From: BJHQ01 sp964654285
Lineage (GTDB): Bacteria > Planctomycetota > UBA11346
Direction of reading: 5' to 3'
Assembly: GCA_964654285.1 (NCBI GenBank)
Contig: CAZZJC010000021.1
Coordinates: 18,496-82,495 of the forward strand
DNA: 64,000 bases
Part shown: in pieces, positions 19,676 to 28,591 of the stretch
Position numbering within the stretch: position 1 is the stretch's first letter
How the letters are laid out: each line of letters starts with the position of its first letter
Notes under the pieces: generated by a model
The model's database searches: none
What the model was told of the DNA's origin: nothing
Seen by the model: only the letters and a program-made list of their open reading frames with translations
Made by a program: the position numbers and the translations under genes

Positions 19676-21322
19676 ATGACGCAACCTCCTGCCCCGAATC
19701 CTGCCGGAAATCCCAACCAACCCGCAAAGCCGCCGAAACCGCCAAAGATGAAGAAGAAGGGCGGTTTCACCTGGCTTGTCCTGTCCGTCGTCATCCTGGG
19801 CCTGGCCGCGTTGTTCCTCCTCGCCGGCGACAAGCTGCGCGCCGCCTTCGGCCTGGGAAATCCGCAGACCGATGAAGGCCCCGATCCCAAGGCGATCGCC
19901 GGGATCAAGATCAGCGAAGGCGCCGGTCGTACCGGGGCCGGCGCGGCCGTGACCTTCGAGCCGCGCAACTTCGGCACCGCCGAGACGAAGACGACCGAGC
20001 CGGTGAAGATCGCTCCCACGCCCACCGTGACCCAGGCGGCCAAGACCTTCAAGGATGAGGCGAAGGGCACCGAGTTCCTCGCCCAGGCGGAAAAGGCCCT
20101 GGCCGCGATGCAGTGGGACGCCGCCGCCAGCCAGGCCCGCCGCCTGGAAAACCTCGATGTGCCGCCGCGCCTGAAATCACGCGCCTACGACATCACCGAA
20201 CGCGCACCGCAGATCGCCGATCTCTTCAAGCGCCTGGGCGACCGTGACGAGCTGACCCGCGGCTGGGACACCCATCCCGGCCTGGTCGCGCTGTCGGGCC
20301 TGAGTGGCGAAGGCAGCCGGTCGCTCGCGGTGCCCCTCGCGGACGGTTCGACCACCGAGGGCGTGGCCGACGATCCGCTCGGCTTCATCGCGTCGAGACG
20401 CCGCATCGGCGAGGTGTCGTTCCTCCTCCAGGCCAAGAACCAGTTCATCCCCGGCACCCTCCCCGACGACAAGATCGGCACGGTCGAGAAGGTCGACGTG
20501 CGGAAGATCATCGCCGAGCGCACGCAGGAGCTCGCCGGCATGGCCGACCGCATCCGCAACAGCGACCGCGCTGCCGACAGCCTGGCCTGGTACGACGCCG
20601 GCAAGTACGCCTTCCGCAACCGCATCGATGGGCGCGTCGGCGAACTGCTGGAGCGCACCGTCGCGCTCGACCCGAAGATCGCCGGCAAGATCCGCGAGAT
20701 CCGCGCCGAGACGATCATCGCCATCGTGAAGATCCATCGCAACACCGGCAACAAGACCGCCGAAGCAGGCTGGACGGTGTCACTCAAGAAGCACTTCTCC
20801 GACACCGAGGCCTTCAAGGAATACGACGCCTGGGTGAAGGGCGAGAAGGACCGTCAGATCCAGCTGGCCAAGGAACAGGACGACAAGCGCCGGCGTGAAG
20901 AGGCGGAACGCATCGATTACCTGAGGAAGGAAGCCGAAAGGAAGGCGCGGCAAGGCGACGAGGAGGCCGCAGCCGCTGCCCGGACCGCCGTCACCATCGC
21001 CGTCAAGGAGGCCACGCCCGACCCCGCCGTTCCCGAAGCGGTCACGACCCCCGCCACGGGCCCTGTGCTTGCCGCGCTCACCGAGGACGAGAAGACCGCC
21101 GACGCCCTCAAGGCCGCCGCCGAGACCGAACTCGGCAAACTCGTCGACATGCCGCCCACCGCCGAACGCTCACGCCGCTACCACGCCCTCATCCCCAACG
21201 TCACCAAGGCCAAGGGCATCTACGACCGCCTGATCCGGGCCCACAAGGCCAGCCCTGATGCCGAGATGAAATTGATCGAGACCAGCAAACTCCTGTTCAT
21301 GATCAAGAAATCGCCGATGTAG
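19676..21322 (+). CDS. Membrane-anchored protein of unknown function, Pro-rich N-terminus and coiled coil
   Basis: A 548-residue protein. Residues 1-30 are Pro- and Lys-rich (PAKPPKPPKMKKK), followed by one transmembrane segment (FTWLVLSVVILGLAALFLLAG) at about 31-51. The large remainder should lie outside the cytoplasm, as the basic side precedes the helix. A charged helical stretch with many Lys, Arg and Glu at about 390-440 probably forms a coiled coil. There are no recognisable catalytic motifs. AAGGA precedes the ATG by 7 nt. It lies 82 bp after the permease and may belong to the same unit. I do not recognise a family. Confidence 0.7.
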   Translation: MTQPPAPNPAGNPNQPAKPPKPPKMKKKGGFTWLVLSVVILGLAALFLLAGDKLRAAFGLGNPQTDEGPDPKAIAGIKISEGAGRTGAGAAVTFEPRNFGTAETKTTEPVKIAPTPTVTQAAKTFKDEAKGTEFLAQAEKALAAMQWDAAASQARRLENLDVPPRLKSRAYDITERAPQIADLFKRLGDRDELTRGWDTHPGLVALSGLSGEGSRSLAVPLADGSTTEGVADDPLGFIASRRRIGEVSFLLQAKNQFIPGTLPDDKIGTVEKVDVRKIIAERTQELAGMADRIRNSDRAADSLAWYDAGKYAFRNRIDGRVGELLERTVALDPKIAGKIREIRAETIIAIVKIHRNTGNKTAEAGWTVSLKKHFSDTEAFKEYDAWVKGEKDRQIQLAKEQDDKRRREEAERIDYLRKEAERKARQGDEEAAAAARTAVTIAVKEATPDPAVPEAVTTPATGPVLAALTEDEKTADALKAAAETELGKLVDMPPTAERSRRYHALIPNVTKAKGIYDRLIRAHKASPDAEMKLIETSKLLFMIKKSPM

Positions 21323-21330
21323 GCGGTTCG

Positions 21331-22989
21331 TCATACCGCCATCAATCGCACCAGGGCACGATGCCGCTCGACCGTGTCGGTGGCTGAGCGCAGATCGCAC
21401 TCGATCAGCCGCCATCCCGCCTGATCCGCGGCGGCGGCGGCAAGGGCGCCATTCAATCCCGCGCGGTCGGCCACGTGGTGGTAGGTCAGGCCGAATTGCG
21501 CGGCGATGTTGATGAAATCCAAGTCATGTGCCGTCCTCACCCAGTGCTGGTAGCCGGGCTCGTTGGCCACCGGCAGGTAGTCGAAGATGCCGCCGCCGCC
21601 GTTGTTGAGGACGATGATCGCACCCGGTCCCTGCACCCGGGCGAGTCCGGCAAGAGCGGGCAGATCGTGCAGCAGCGCCAGGTCGCCGGTGAGCAGCCAC
21701 GTCGGCCCGGCCGCAGCGGTGCCGGCCAGGCCGATCAGCGTCCCGACCTGGCCGTCGATGCCGTTGACGCCGCGGTTGGCGAAAATCTGGAAATCCTTCG
21801 AGCGAGGAGCGCAATGCAGGTTGGCGTGGCGCACCGCCATGCTGTTGGCGACCATCAGGCGACGCGGAGCCGCATGACGGCAGACGAGGTGCGCCGCGAG
21901 CGGTTCGCTCCACGGGCTGTCGGCCATGGCGGTGATCAGCGTCTGATCCGCGCGGTGATCCGCCGATCGCCATGCGGAAATCCAGGCCGGATCGACGCCA
22001 GAACACGCGGGCATTTTCCCGTCAGCAGGCAGCACGGTCTCCGCCCGTGCAAGCCAGTCGCGGTTGCGGCCATCGGGTTCGTCGCAGATCCAGGTCGCAC
22101 CAGCGCGGTCGAGCCACTCGTAGACGGCGCGACCCAGCGGCACGTCGCCGCATTGGATGATGGTGTCCGGCCGTTCGCGCCCGAGCGGGCCGGAGACCAG
22201 CGCATCCGCATGGCAGATGAGGTGCGGCACGTCGTCGCGGCGCAGCCCGCTGATCGCATCCGCGAGCACCGGATAGCCGATCGCCTCGGCCAGATGCAGG
22301 ACGCGGTCGGCCACCGCGCCGTGGCCGGCGGTGATCAGGCCGCGTCGACCCAAGGCGGGTTCGCTGACGCGCAGCCGGGTGTATGGCGCTGTTCCGCCTG
22401 GATTCTTCCTTCCGGTAACCGCTGAATCCGACAACCCTTCCGGCGCCGCCCATGATCCCGTCGGCACCAGGGGATCGCGCAGCGGCACGTTGATCACGGC
22501 CGGGCCGGATCCCTGGGCGAGCCGGCTGATCTGCGACCGCAGGGCGCGCAGGGCGCGGTCGCTGGCGACCGGTTCGCCGAGGTCGCATTCGCGTCCGCCG
22601 ACCAGACCGCGCAGCACCTGGACCTGCGGCATCGTCTGCGGCGCGCCGCAACCGTGCAGTTCCCACGGGCGGTCGGCGACGACGACGATGAGCGGCAAGT
22701 GCGCGCCTTGCGCCTCGGCCAGGGCGGGGGCGCAATTCGCCAAAGCGGAACCGGAGGTGACGCAGACCAGGGCCGGCCGGCCGGTACCGCGCGACGCGCC
22801 GAGCGCGATGAACGCGCCGCTGCGCTCATCGACATGGCTGACCGCATCGTCGCCGAACGCAGATGCGAGGGCGAACAGCAGCGGGCTGTTGCGGCTGCCC
22901 GGGCAGAGCACCGCCCGGCCCACGCCGCTGCGGCGGAGTTCCTCCGCCAACGCCCGGCACCAGAGGCCATTGAGATCGCGATCACTCAC
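21331..22989 (-). CDS. menD: SEPHCHC synthase (menaquinone biosynthesis)
   Basis: A 552-residue thiamine-diphosphate enzyme that joins isochorismate and 2-oxoglutarate in the classical menaquinone pathway. The N-terminal pyrimidine-binding domain has CPGSRNSPL and the essential Glu55 in HVDERSGAF. The C-terminal ThDP domain has the GDL...NN motif (TGDLALLHD, VLNNGGGGIFDYL), and FANRGVNGIDG is family-specific. The GTG start is the only one that includes the conserved N-terminus. Other men genes are not in the window. It converges on the hypothetical membrane gene with an 8-bp gap. Confidence 0.95.
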   Translation of the reverse strand: MSDRDLNGLWCRALAEELRRSGVGRAVLCPGSRNSPLLFALASAFGDDAVSHVDERSGAFIALGASRGTGRPALVCVTSGSALANCAPALAEAQGAHLPLIVVVADRPWELHGCGAPQTMPQVQVLRGLVGGRECDLGEPVASDRALRALRSQISRLAQGSGPAVINVPLRDPLVPTGSWAAPEGLSDSAVTGRKNPGGTAPYTRLRVSEPALGRRGLITAGHGAVADRVLHLAEAIGYPVLADAISGLRRDDVPHLICHADALVSGPLGRERPDTIIQCGDVPLGRAVYEWLDRAGATWICDEPDGRNRDWLARAETVLPADGKMPACSGVDPAWISAWRSADHRADQTLITAMADSPWSEPLAAHLVCRHAAPRRLMVANSMAVRHANLHCAPRSKDFQIFANRGVNGIDGQVGTLIGLAGTAAAGPTWLLTGDLALLHDLPALAGLARVQGPGAIIVLNNGGGGIFDYLPVANEPGYQHWVRTAHDLDFINIAAQFGLTYHHVADRAGLNGALAAAAADQAGWRLIECDLRSATDTVERHRALVRLMAV

Positions 22990-23052
22990 GCCGGCATCAC
23001 ACCGGGGTCGCCGCGATGGGGAAGAGGGCGATCGGCGCCGCCATCCAGCGGT

Positions 23053-26000
23053 TCACCGCCGCAACCGGACCCGCACCGACACGATCGCCCAGGCCCCGAT
23101 CGCGAAGGTGAATCCCTCGCCATCGATCGCGGCCGTCGCACCGGCCAGCGGCCGTTCGAGCAGATCGACCGGAACCGCCGCGGCGATCGCGCCCCACGCG
23201 GCGGCATCGAGATGGACGCGGGCGGTGGCAGCGGTGCCGATGAGTTCCTGCACCCGGATGATCACGCCATCGCCGTCCTCGGCCGGCTTGAGCTGGGTCA
23301 CCGCAACGTGGGCTGGAGTACAGGCGGTGACGGTCGGACTGGTGCCGGCCAGGCGTCCGGCATGGGCGTCGGTGACGGCCCAGCGCAGGGCGTGGTTGGC
23401 TTCGACGCCCAGGCGGTGCGGAAGTTCAGGCGCGAGCTTCGTTCCGACCTGGAAGAGGAAGTTCCAGGCGTGGTCGCCGATCTCGGGCAGCGGATCCGGA
23501 TCCCAGGTCGCCCGCAGCAGGTGGACCACCAGGGCATCGGTTTCGAGGGCGTAGTTGGAAATACCGTCGTTGGCCAGCACCGCGCCGGCATCGCGGCCGC
23601 GCACCGCGACCCGGCGCAGGGTGGGCAGGGTGCGGCCCTTGGGTTCGCGCTTCCTAAGAACTTCCCCGCTATGCGGGGTTCCGGCTGCGCCGGAAGGGTC
23701 GGCTTCGCCGTCCCAAGTTCTTGTTTGTCCGGGGGCTGCCTGCCCCCGTAGCGCGCCTCCGGCGCTCCCCCATGAGCAGCCTGACGGCCGCTCCAGCGAC
23801 CCGAAGGGGATCTCGGCGGTGGCGAGCGGCGACGATCCGTCGTCCGACAGGCCAAGCGGGAAACGCAGCGACAGGCGCGGAGTGCCCAGTTCCGCTGACC
23901 CGCGTTCGAGCCAACGCGTCTCGACCTTCAGCCGCAGGCGGTTTTCGCCGCCGGCCAGGGTCCAGGTCAGGGTGATGCGGCTGTCGCGGTGGCGGAAGAC
24001 CGCCTGGATCACCGCGAGATACGGCCCGTGCTGGAGAATCTCGATCTTGTCGCAGCCGAGCGCCACGATGTCGCGGGTATCATGGATCACCCACGACGAA
24101 GCCGGAGCGGGCCGTTCGATGGTGACCACGGGCAGGCCCAGGCAGGCGCCGGCGGGGACGAACTCGCGACCGCTCGACCGCTCGACCAGGCTCCCGATGC
24201 CGCCGCGCACGGTGTCGAAACGCACGGTGAGATGCTCGTTTTCGAAACCCAGACGGCCGAAGGGCGAGGCGATCTTCCCTTGGCTTTCCAACTGCCCTTC
24301 GTGGTCGCACACCGTGCCGACCGTACCCGGTCCGGCAGCGGCCTTCGCAACCGCGGGCGCGGCGGGATCGACGACCAGGGCATAGGCGGTCCAGCCGCCG
24401 GCCGCCACTCGCGCCGGCACGGCGAGGTCGGTCCACGAGTGCGCCCACCAGCGGCCGGTGCCCAGCACCTGGGCCCGGACCATGGTGCCCTGGGCATCGC
24501 GGACGGCGAACGCATGCGGTGGCGGCACCGGCTGAGCGCGATCGATGTTGCCTTCCCAGGCGCGCACGGTGATCACCTCCTGGCGGTCCCAGGCGCTGGG
24601 ATTGGCGACCACGATGGCGAGCGGCCAGCCGTCGACCGCCTGCGCCGCGCTCGCGTTGCCGACGACGAAACCGGCACCGGCGCCCAGGTTCAGACGCGCC
24701 AGGTTGGGGACGGGGTTCCGGCCGGCGGTGCTGGCGCTGGGGGAAGGCTGACCGGCCCAGGACGTGTCGACCACCTGGGCGAGGGCGCGCAGGGCGGTGG
24801 ACTGCACGCTCTGCGCTTCGGCCAGCACGCGCTGGGTCATGCCCACAGTGTAGGCCTTCGAGTCGGCGGTGTTCGATCCCGGCAGGATGTCATGGAAATG
24901 CGTGAGCAGCGCGTCGCGCCAGGCGGTGGCCAGGCGCGCGCGCGGCGGCTGCACGCCGCAGGCGGCGAAGGCCAGCGCGCCGGCGCCATCGGCGTCGGCC
25001 AGCGCGTTCTCACCCTGGCGGTTGGCGCGCTTGACCGCCGACTGCGAGATCAGGCAGCCGGTCAGCTCGAAGTTGAGTTCGCGATCCCAGGTCGGCAGGC
25101 GGTCGCCGAGTTTTTCCAGTTCCGTGAAGAAGGTCCGCGCGGTCGAGAACTCCCAGCGCGGCCACACCGGCCAGGCATCCATGTCGAGGATGCGTTCGAT
25201 GTGCCGCCGGGTCGGGCCGCCGCCGTGGTCGCCGACGCCGTAGACCATCATCCAGGTGCGCGCGCCGGTGGCGCGGGCGAAGGTCGTCACCGCTTTGATT
25301 TGATCCGGGCCGCAGAGGTTCATGTAGTCGGCGAGTTCGCGCAGGACGAGCACCCGCGAGCCATCAGCGGTCTGCCACCAGAACGCCGGCGGACGGTCGT
25401 TCCCGCCGCTGCGTTGCAGGTAATAGTATTTCACCCCGGCGCGGGCATCGATCGCGGGGATGCTGGCGGCGTGGCCGAAGCAGTCCGGCACCCAGTCCAC
25501 CGGCACGTCATCGGGCATCAGGCCGAGGTGTTCCTGCATCCAGGCGCGGGTGGTGAGCAGCTGCCGCGCGACCGCCTCGCCGCCGGCGGTGTTGCGTTCG
25601 CCCTCGACCCAGTGGCTGGCGGTGACCTCCCAGCGGCCCTCGCGGATGCGCGCCGCGACCTCGGCGAACAGGTCCGGATCGTGGTGGCGCAGAACCTCGT
25701 ACAGCACGCCCTGCGACTGGCTGAAGCGGAAACCCGGATATTCGCGCATCAGGCGCAGCACGGTGCGGGTGGTGTCGAGCATGGTGCCGACCGTTTCCTG
25801 CCACGGCCACTGCCAGTTGATATCGAGGTGCGCGTGGCCGACGCAGTGGACGCGGTACGACCGCGCCGTCGCCGCCGCCGGCGCGAGCACGGCTTCGGCC
25901 TCGGCCAGCGCCGCGTCGACCGGCCGGCCGGCCTCGACCGCAGCGGCGAACCCGCGTTCGGCCGCCTCGGCCAGCGCCGGCCAGAGCGCGCCTTCGGCCG

Positions 26001-26109
26001 GATGCAGGGTCGCCAGATCGCGCACGAACCCGGCCTGCGCCCGCAGCCGTTCGGCGAAATGCTTCTCACGGACCTGACGGCGGGCGATGGCGGCGGCGGG
26101 CGTGGTCAT
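23053..26109 (-). CDS. GH38 alpha-mannosidase carrying a 47-codon in-frame insertion
   Basis: A 1018-residue retaining alpha-mannosidase. The zinc-site motif is GHAHLDINWQWPW (His94, Asp96), the nucleophile is Asp209 in WVPDCFGHAASIP, and HFHDILPGSN supplies a further metal ligand. The order alpha/beta barrel, helical domain, C-terminal beta domains is normal. Residues 773-819, starting RPSGCSWGSAGGALRGQ, come from a 137-bp repeated element plus a 4-bp duplication. Without them the sequence reads EIPFGSLE-REPKGRTLPTL, as expected for the beta domain. The insert is Gly/Ala/Pro-rich and may form a surface loop; activity is uncertain. No signal peptide is seen. GAGGA lies 7 nt before the ATG. 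It is divergent from tyrS. Confidence 0.92.
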   Translation of the reverse strand: MTTPAAAIARRQVREKHFAERLRAQAGFVRDLATLHPAEGALWPALAEAAERGFAAAVEAGRPVDAALAEAEAVLAPAAATARSYRVHCVGHAHLDINWQWPWQETVGTMLDTTRTVLRLMREYPGFRFSQSQGVLYEVLRHHDPDLFAEVAARIREGRWEVTASHWVEGERNTAGGEAVARQLLTTRAWMQEHLGLMPDDVPVDWVPDCFGHAASIPAIDARAGVKYYYLQRSGGNDRPPAFWWQTADGSRVLVLRELADYMNLCGPDQIKAVTTFARATGARTWMMVYGVGDHGGGPTRRHIERILDMDAWPVWPRWEFSTARTFFTELEKLGDRLPTWDRELNFELTGCLISQSAVKRANRQGENALADADGAGALAFAACGVQPPRARLATAWRDALLTHFHDILPGSNTADSKAYTVGMTQRVLAEAQSVQSTALRALAQVVDTSWAGQPSPSASTAGRNPVPNLARLNLGAGAGFVVGNASAAQAVDGWPLAIVVANPSAWDRQEVITVRAWEGNIDRAQPVPPPHAFAVRDAQGTMVRAQVLGTGRWWAHSWTDLAVPARVAAGGWTAYALVVDPAAPAVAKAAAGPGTVGTVCDHEGQLESQGKIASPFGRLGFENEHLTVRFDTVRGGIGSLVERSSGREFVPAGACLGLPVVTIERPAPASSWVIHDTRDIVALGCDKIEILQHGPYLAVIQAVFRHRDSRITLTWTLAGGENRLRLKVETRWLERGSAELGTPRLSLRFPLGLSDDGSSPLATAEIPFGSLERPSGCSWGSAGGALRGQAAPGQTRTWDGEADPSGAAGTPHSGEVLRKREPKGRTLPTLRRVAVRGRDAGAVLANDGISNYALETDALVVHLLRATWDPDPLPEIGDHAWNFLFQVGTKLAPELPHRLGVEANHALRWAVTDAHAGRLAGTSPTVTACTPAHVAVTQLKPAEDGDGVIIRVQELIGTAATARVHLDAAAWGAIAAAVPVDLLERPLAGATAAIDGEGFTFAIGAWAIVSVRVRLRR
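23652..23788 (+). mobile_element. 137-bp non-autonomous insertion element, copy 2 (in the mannosidase gene)
   Basis: This is flanked by CGCT at 23648-23651 and 23789-23792. The total insertion of 141 bp is a multiple of three and contains no stop on the mannosidase strand, so the host frame stays open. It differs from copy 1 by about six substitutions and a TG insertion in the C-rich arm. Where copy 1 ends GGC-TGCT, copy 2 ends GGC-CGCT; the variable first base matches its own left flank in both cases, supporting a 4-bp target duplication of form NGCT. It is antisense to the gene it interrupts, unlike copy 1. Confidence 0.85.
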
Positions 26110-26197
26110 GGGGCGTCCTCGTCGCTTCAGCATGATTCCAGGCGGATCGGCGCCAGATGCGACAGGCCGTCCCGCCTTGCCCCGGCCAGGTCGCACC

Positions 26198-26203
26198 TAG
26201 CCT
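26198..26203 (+). promoter_or_regulatory. Putative -10 box of a leaderless tyrS transcript
   Basis: TAGCCT ends 8 nt before the tyrS ATG. TTGCCC lies 15 bp upstream as a weak -35 candidate. There is no Shine-Dalgarno sequence before the ATG. Confidence 0.45.
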
Positions 26204-26211
26204 GCCCGGCC

Positions 26212-27453
26212 ATGTCCGAGAACGTCTTCGATCTGCTCACCGCCCGCGGGCTGATCTCGCAGTGCACCGATCCCGAGGGCATCCGCGCCCGTCTGACCAA
26301 GCCCGTCACCGCGTATGTCGGTTTCGACCCCACCGCCGACAGCCTGCACATCGGCAGCCTGGTGCCGATCATGGGACTGTATTGGCTGCAGCAGTGCGGA
26401 CACCGGCCGCTGGTGCTGGTCGGCGGCGCGACCGGACTGGTGGGAGATCCATCCGGCAAGACCGAATCGCGCACCATGCTCACCCGCGAGCAGGTCGACG
26501 CGAACGCCAACGCGATCGCGGCGCAGATCGCCCGGCTGGTGCGCTTCGACGCCTCGCCGACCGGGGCGAAGCTGGTCAACAACGTGGACTGGCTCGGCAC
26601 GCTCAACTGGATCGAGATGCTGCGCGCGGTCGGGCCGCATTTCGGCATCAACCGCATGCTGAGCATGGATTCGGTGAAGGGCCGGCTTGAGGCGGGCGGC
26701 ATGACCTTCCTCGAATTCAACTACATGGTCATGCAGGCCTACGATTTCGCGCACCTGCACCGGGCCGAAGGCTGCACCGTGCAGTTCGGCGGCCAGGACC
26801 AGTGGGGCAACATCGTGATGGGCATCGAACTCGCCCGGCGCACGGACGGCGCCGACCTCGCGGGGGTGACCTTCCCGCTCGTGACGAAGGCCGACGGCGG
26901 CAAATTCGGCAAGTCGGAGAAGGGCAACATCTGGCTGTCGGCCGAGCGCACGCCGGTGCACGAGTTCTTCCAATTCTGGCGCAACGTCGCCGACGCCGAC
27001 GTGCGGCGGTTCCTCGGCTTCTTCACCACCCTGCCGATGACCGAGGTCGACGCCCTGACCGCCGCCGGCGGCGAGGCGCTCAACCCCGCCAAGGAACGCC
27101 TGGCGTGGGAGGTCACCCGCCTGATCCACGGCCAGGCTGCCGCCGATGCGGCGCGCGAGGCGGCACGCAAGGCCTTCGGCGCCGGCCACGATGCCACCGC
27201 CGCCGCCGTGCCGCACGGCCCGCTCGCCAGCGCCGATCTGGCCGCTGGCGTGCCGTTCACCGTGCTGCTGGTGAAGGCGGGCCTGGCGTCGTCGAACTCG
27301 GAAGCCAAGCGCCTGATCAAGGGCGGCGGCGCCCAGCTCAACGACACCGTGATCGCCGACGAGCAGCGCAGCGTCACCGCCGCCGACGCGGTCAACGGTC
27401 GCATCGTCATCCGGGCGGGAAAGAAGCGGCTGTTCCGGTTCGATGTGGCGTAG
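26212..27453 (+). CDS. tyrS: Tyrosyl-tRNA synthetase
   Basis: A 413-residue class I aminoacyl-tRNA synthetase. YVGFDPTADSLHIGSL carries the HIGH-equivalent HIGS (46-49), VQFGGQDQWGNI contacts tyrosine, and KFGKS (231-235) replaces KMSKS, as in the bacterial TyrRS-1 type. A C-terminal S4 domain (SNSEAKRLIKGGGAQLND) binds tRNA. The length is typical. The ATG fits the conserved N-terminus. A GNAT gene begins 3 bp after the stop, so the two are probably co-transcribed. Confidence 0.97.
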   Translation: MSENVFDLLTARGLISQCTDPEGIRARLTKPVTAYVGFDPTADSLHIGSLVPIMGLYWLQQCGHRPLVLVGGATGLVGDPSGKTESRTMLTREQVDANANAIAAQIARLVRFDASPTGAKLVNNVDWLGTLNWIEMLRAVGPHFGINRMLSMDSVKGRLEAGGMTFLEFNYMVMQAYDFAHLHRAEGCTVQFGGQDQWGNIVMGIELARRTDGADLAGVTFPLVTKADGGKFGKSEKGNIWLSAERTPVHEFFQFWRNVADADVRRFLGFFTTLPMTEVDALTAAGGEALNPAKERLAWEVTRLIHGQAAADAAREAARKAFGAGHDATAAAVPHGPLASADLAAGVPFTVLLVKAGLASSNSEAKRLIKGGGAQLNDTVIADEQRSVTAADAVNGRIVIRAGKKRLFRFDVA

Positions 27454-27456
27454 GCG

Positions 27457-27933
27457 GTGAAGAGCATCCGAGTCCGCGAGGCCATCGCCGCCGACCAGGA
27501 TGTTGTCCGCCGGGTCCACCAGCTGGCGTTCGCTCCGATGCGGGAGATCTATCGTCCCGGCCCCCGTGCGCAGTCGGCCACGGAACAGACGGGATCCATC
27601 GTTCGCCTCGTCGCCGAGGTCGAAGGGCGGATCTTGGCGACGGCCTGCTATGAACAGATACCGGACCAACTGGAATTATTCTCCTTTGCTTGCGATCCTG
27701 CGCATCAACGGCAAGGAATGGCCCGCGCGCTGGTACAGCAGATCGAAACCATCGCGCGGCAGGCGGGCATCCGGCGGCTGCGCGCCGTGGTCGTCAGCGA
27801 AACCGGCAACGCCGCCATCTACGAGCGGTTGGGCTTCGCCAGCGTGACGACGGCACCATCGACGATTTTGATCAGCGACCGATTCCCTGTCATCCATGAG
27901 ACGGTGATGGAAAAATCCTTGAGGGGGCCATGA
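27457..27933 (+). CDS. GNAT-family N-acetyltransferase
   Basis: A 158-residue GCN5-related acetyltransferase. The acetyl-CoA-binding motif A reads FACDPAHQRQGMARALVQQI (about residues 77-96), and ETGNAAIYERLGF is the usual motif B. The acceptor is unknown. The GTG start is 3 bp after the tyrS stop. Codon use and A+T content of the N-terminal third are slightly different from tyrS. Confidence 0.85.
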   Translation: MKSIRVREAIAADQDVVRRVHQLAFAPMREIYRPGPRAQSATEQTGSIVRLVAEVEGRILATACYEQIPDQLELFSFACDPAHQRQGMARALVQQIETIARQAGIRRLRAVVVSETGNAAIYERLGFASVTTAPSTILISDRFPVIHETVMEKSLRGP

Positions 27934-27964
27934 ACCGACGCTCCCAACTTCAACGGGACGCCCC

Positions 27965-28585
27965 ATGACCCTGGCCTGCGATTGCGACGGCACCCTGCTT
28001 GATTCGGAACGGGTGGTGAAGGAGGTCTTCCTCGGCATCCTCGCCGAGATCGGCCATCCGATGGATGGTGATCTCTACGACACCTTCATCGGGTCACCGG
28101 ATCACGACATCCGGTACCTGCTCGCACATGGCATGGATCGGTAGACCCTGGATCGGCTCTATGCCCGGTTCAATGAAGCCATGGACATCTGCGAGATTCC
28201 ACTCAAGCCCGGTGTGGTGGACCTGCTCGATCATGGCCGATCGATCGGCCATCGTCTGGTGCTGGCCACCAGTTCGTCACGTCGCCATGTCGACCGCTAC
28301 CTGCCGCGGGAGGTCGTGGCGCGGTTCGATCTGATCCTGACCAAGGAATCCGTGACGCGCCGCAAGCCGGACCCGGAGATCTACCGCCAGGCCAAGGCCT
28401 CCTTCCCGGATCAGCGCCTGGTGGTGCTGGAGGATTCGCCGCACGGGATCACCGCCGCGATCGGGGCCGGGGCGACGTGCTACCTCATCCCGGACCTCGC
28501 CCGCTGCGACGCCGCCTGCCGGGCGACCTGCGCCGGGGTGGTCGCTGCGGCCCGGGATCTCATCGGCCGCCTGCCGCCACCGTGA
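27965..28585 (+). pseudogene. HAD-superfamily phosphatase gene with an internal TAG
   Basis: The frame from the ATG at 27965 encodes a beta-phosphoglucomutase-like HAD hydrolase: ACDCDGTLLDSE (DxD nucleophile), VLATSSSRRHV (motif II), KPDPEIYRQAKASF (motif III lysine) and VVLEDSPHGITAAIGAG (motif IV). An in-frame TAG at 28142-28144 splits it after MDR. Restoring CAG (Gln) by a single base would give an intact protein of about 206 residues. All motifs on both sides are well conserved, so the lesion is recent, or a sequencing error, or the codon is read through. A reinitiated fragment from the ATG at 28181 would lack the nucleophile. Confidence 0.85.
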
Positions 28586-28591
28586 ACCGAT

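Noticed and set aside
28142..28160. Similarity of the sequence at the HAD internal stop (TAGACCCTGGATCGGC) to the flank of the inverted-repeat element at 51769
   Set aside because: About 14 of 16 bases match, but CTGGATCGG is common in this G+C-rich sequence and there is no wider similarity.
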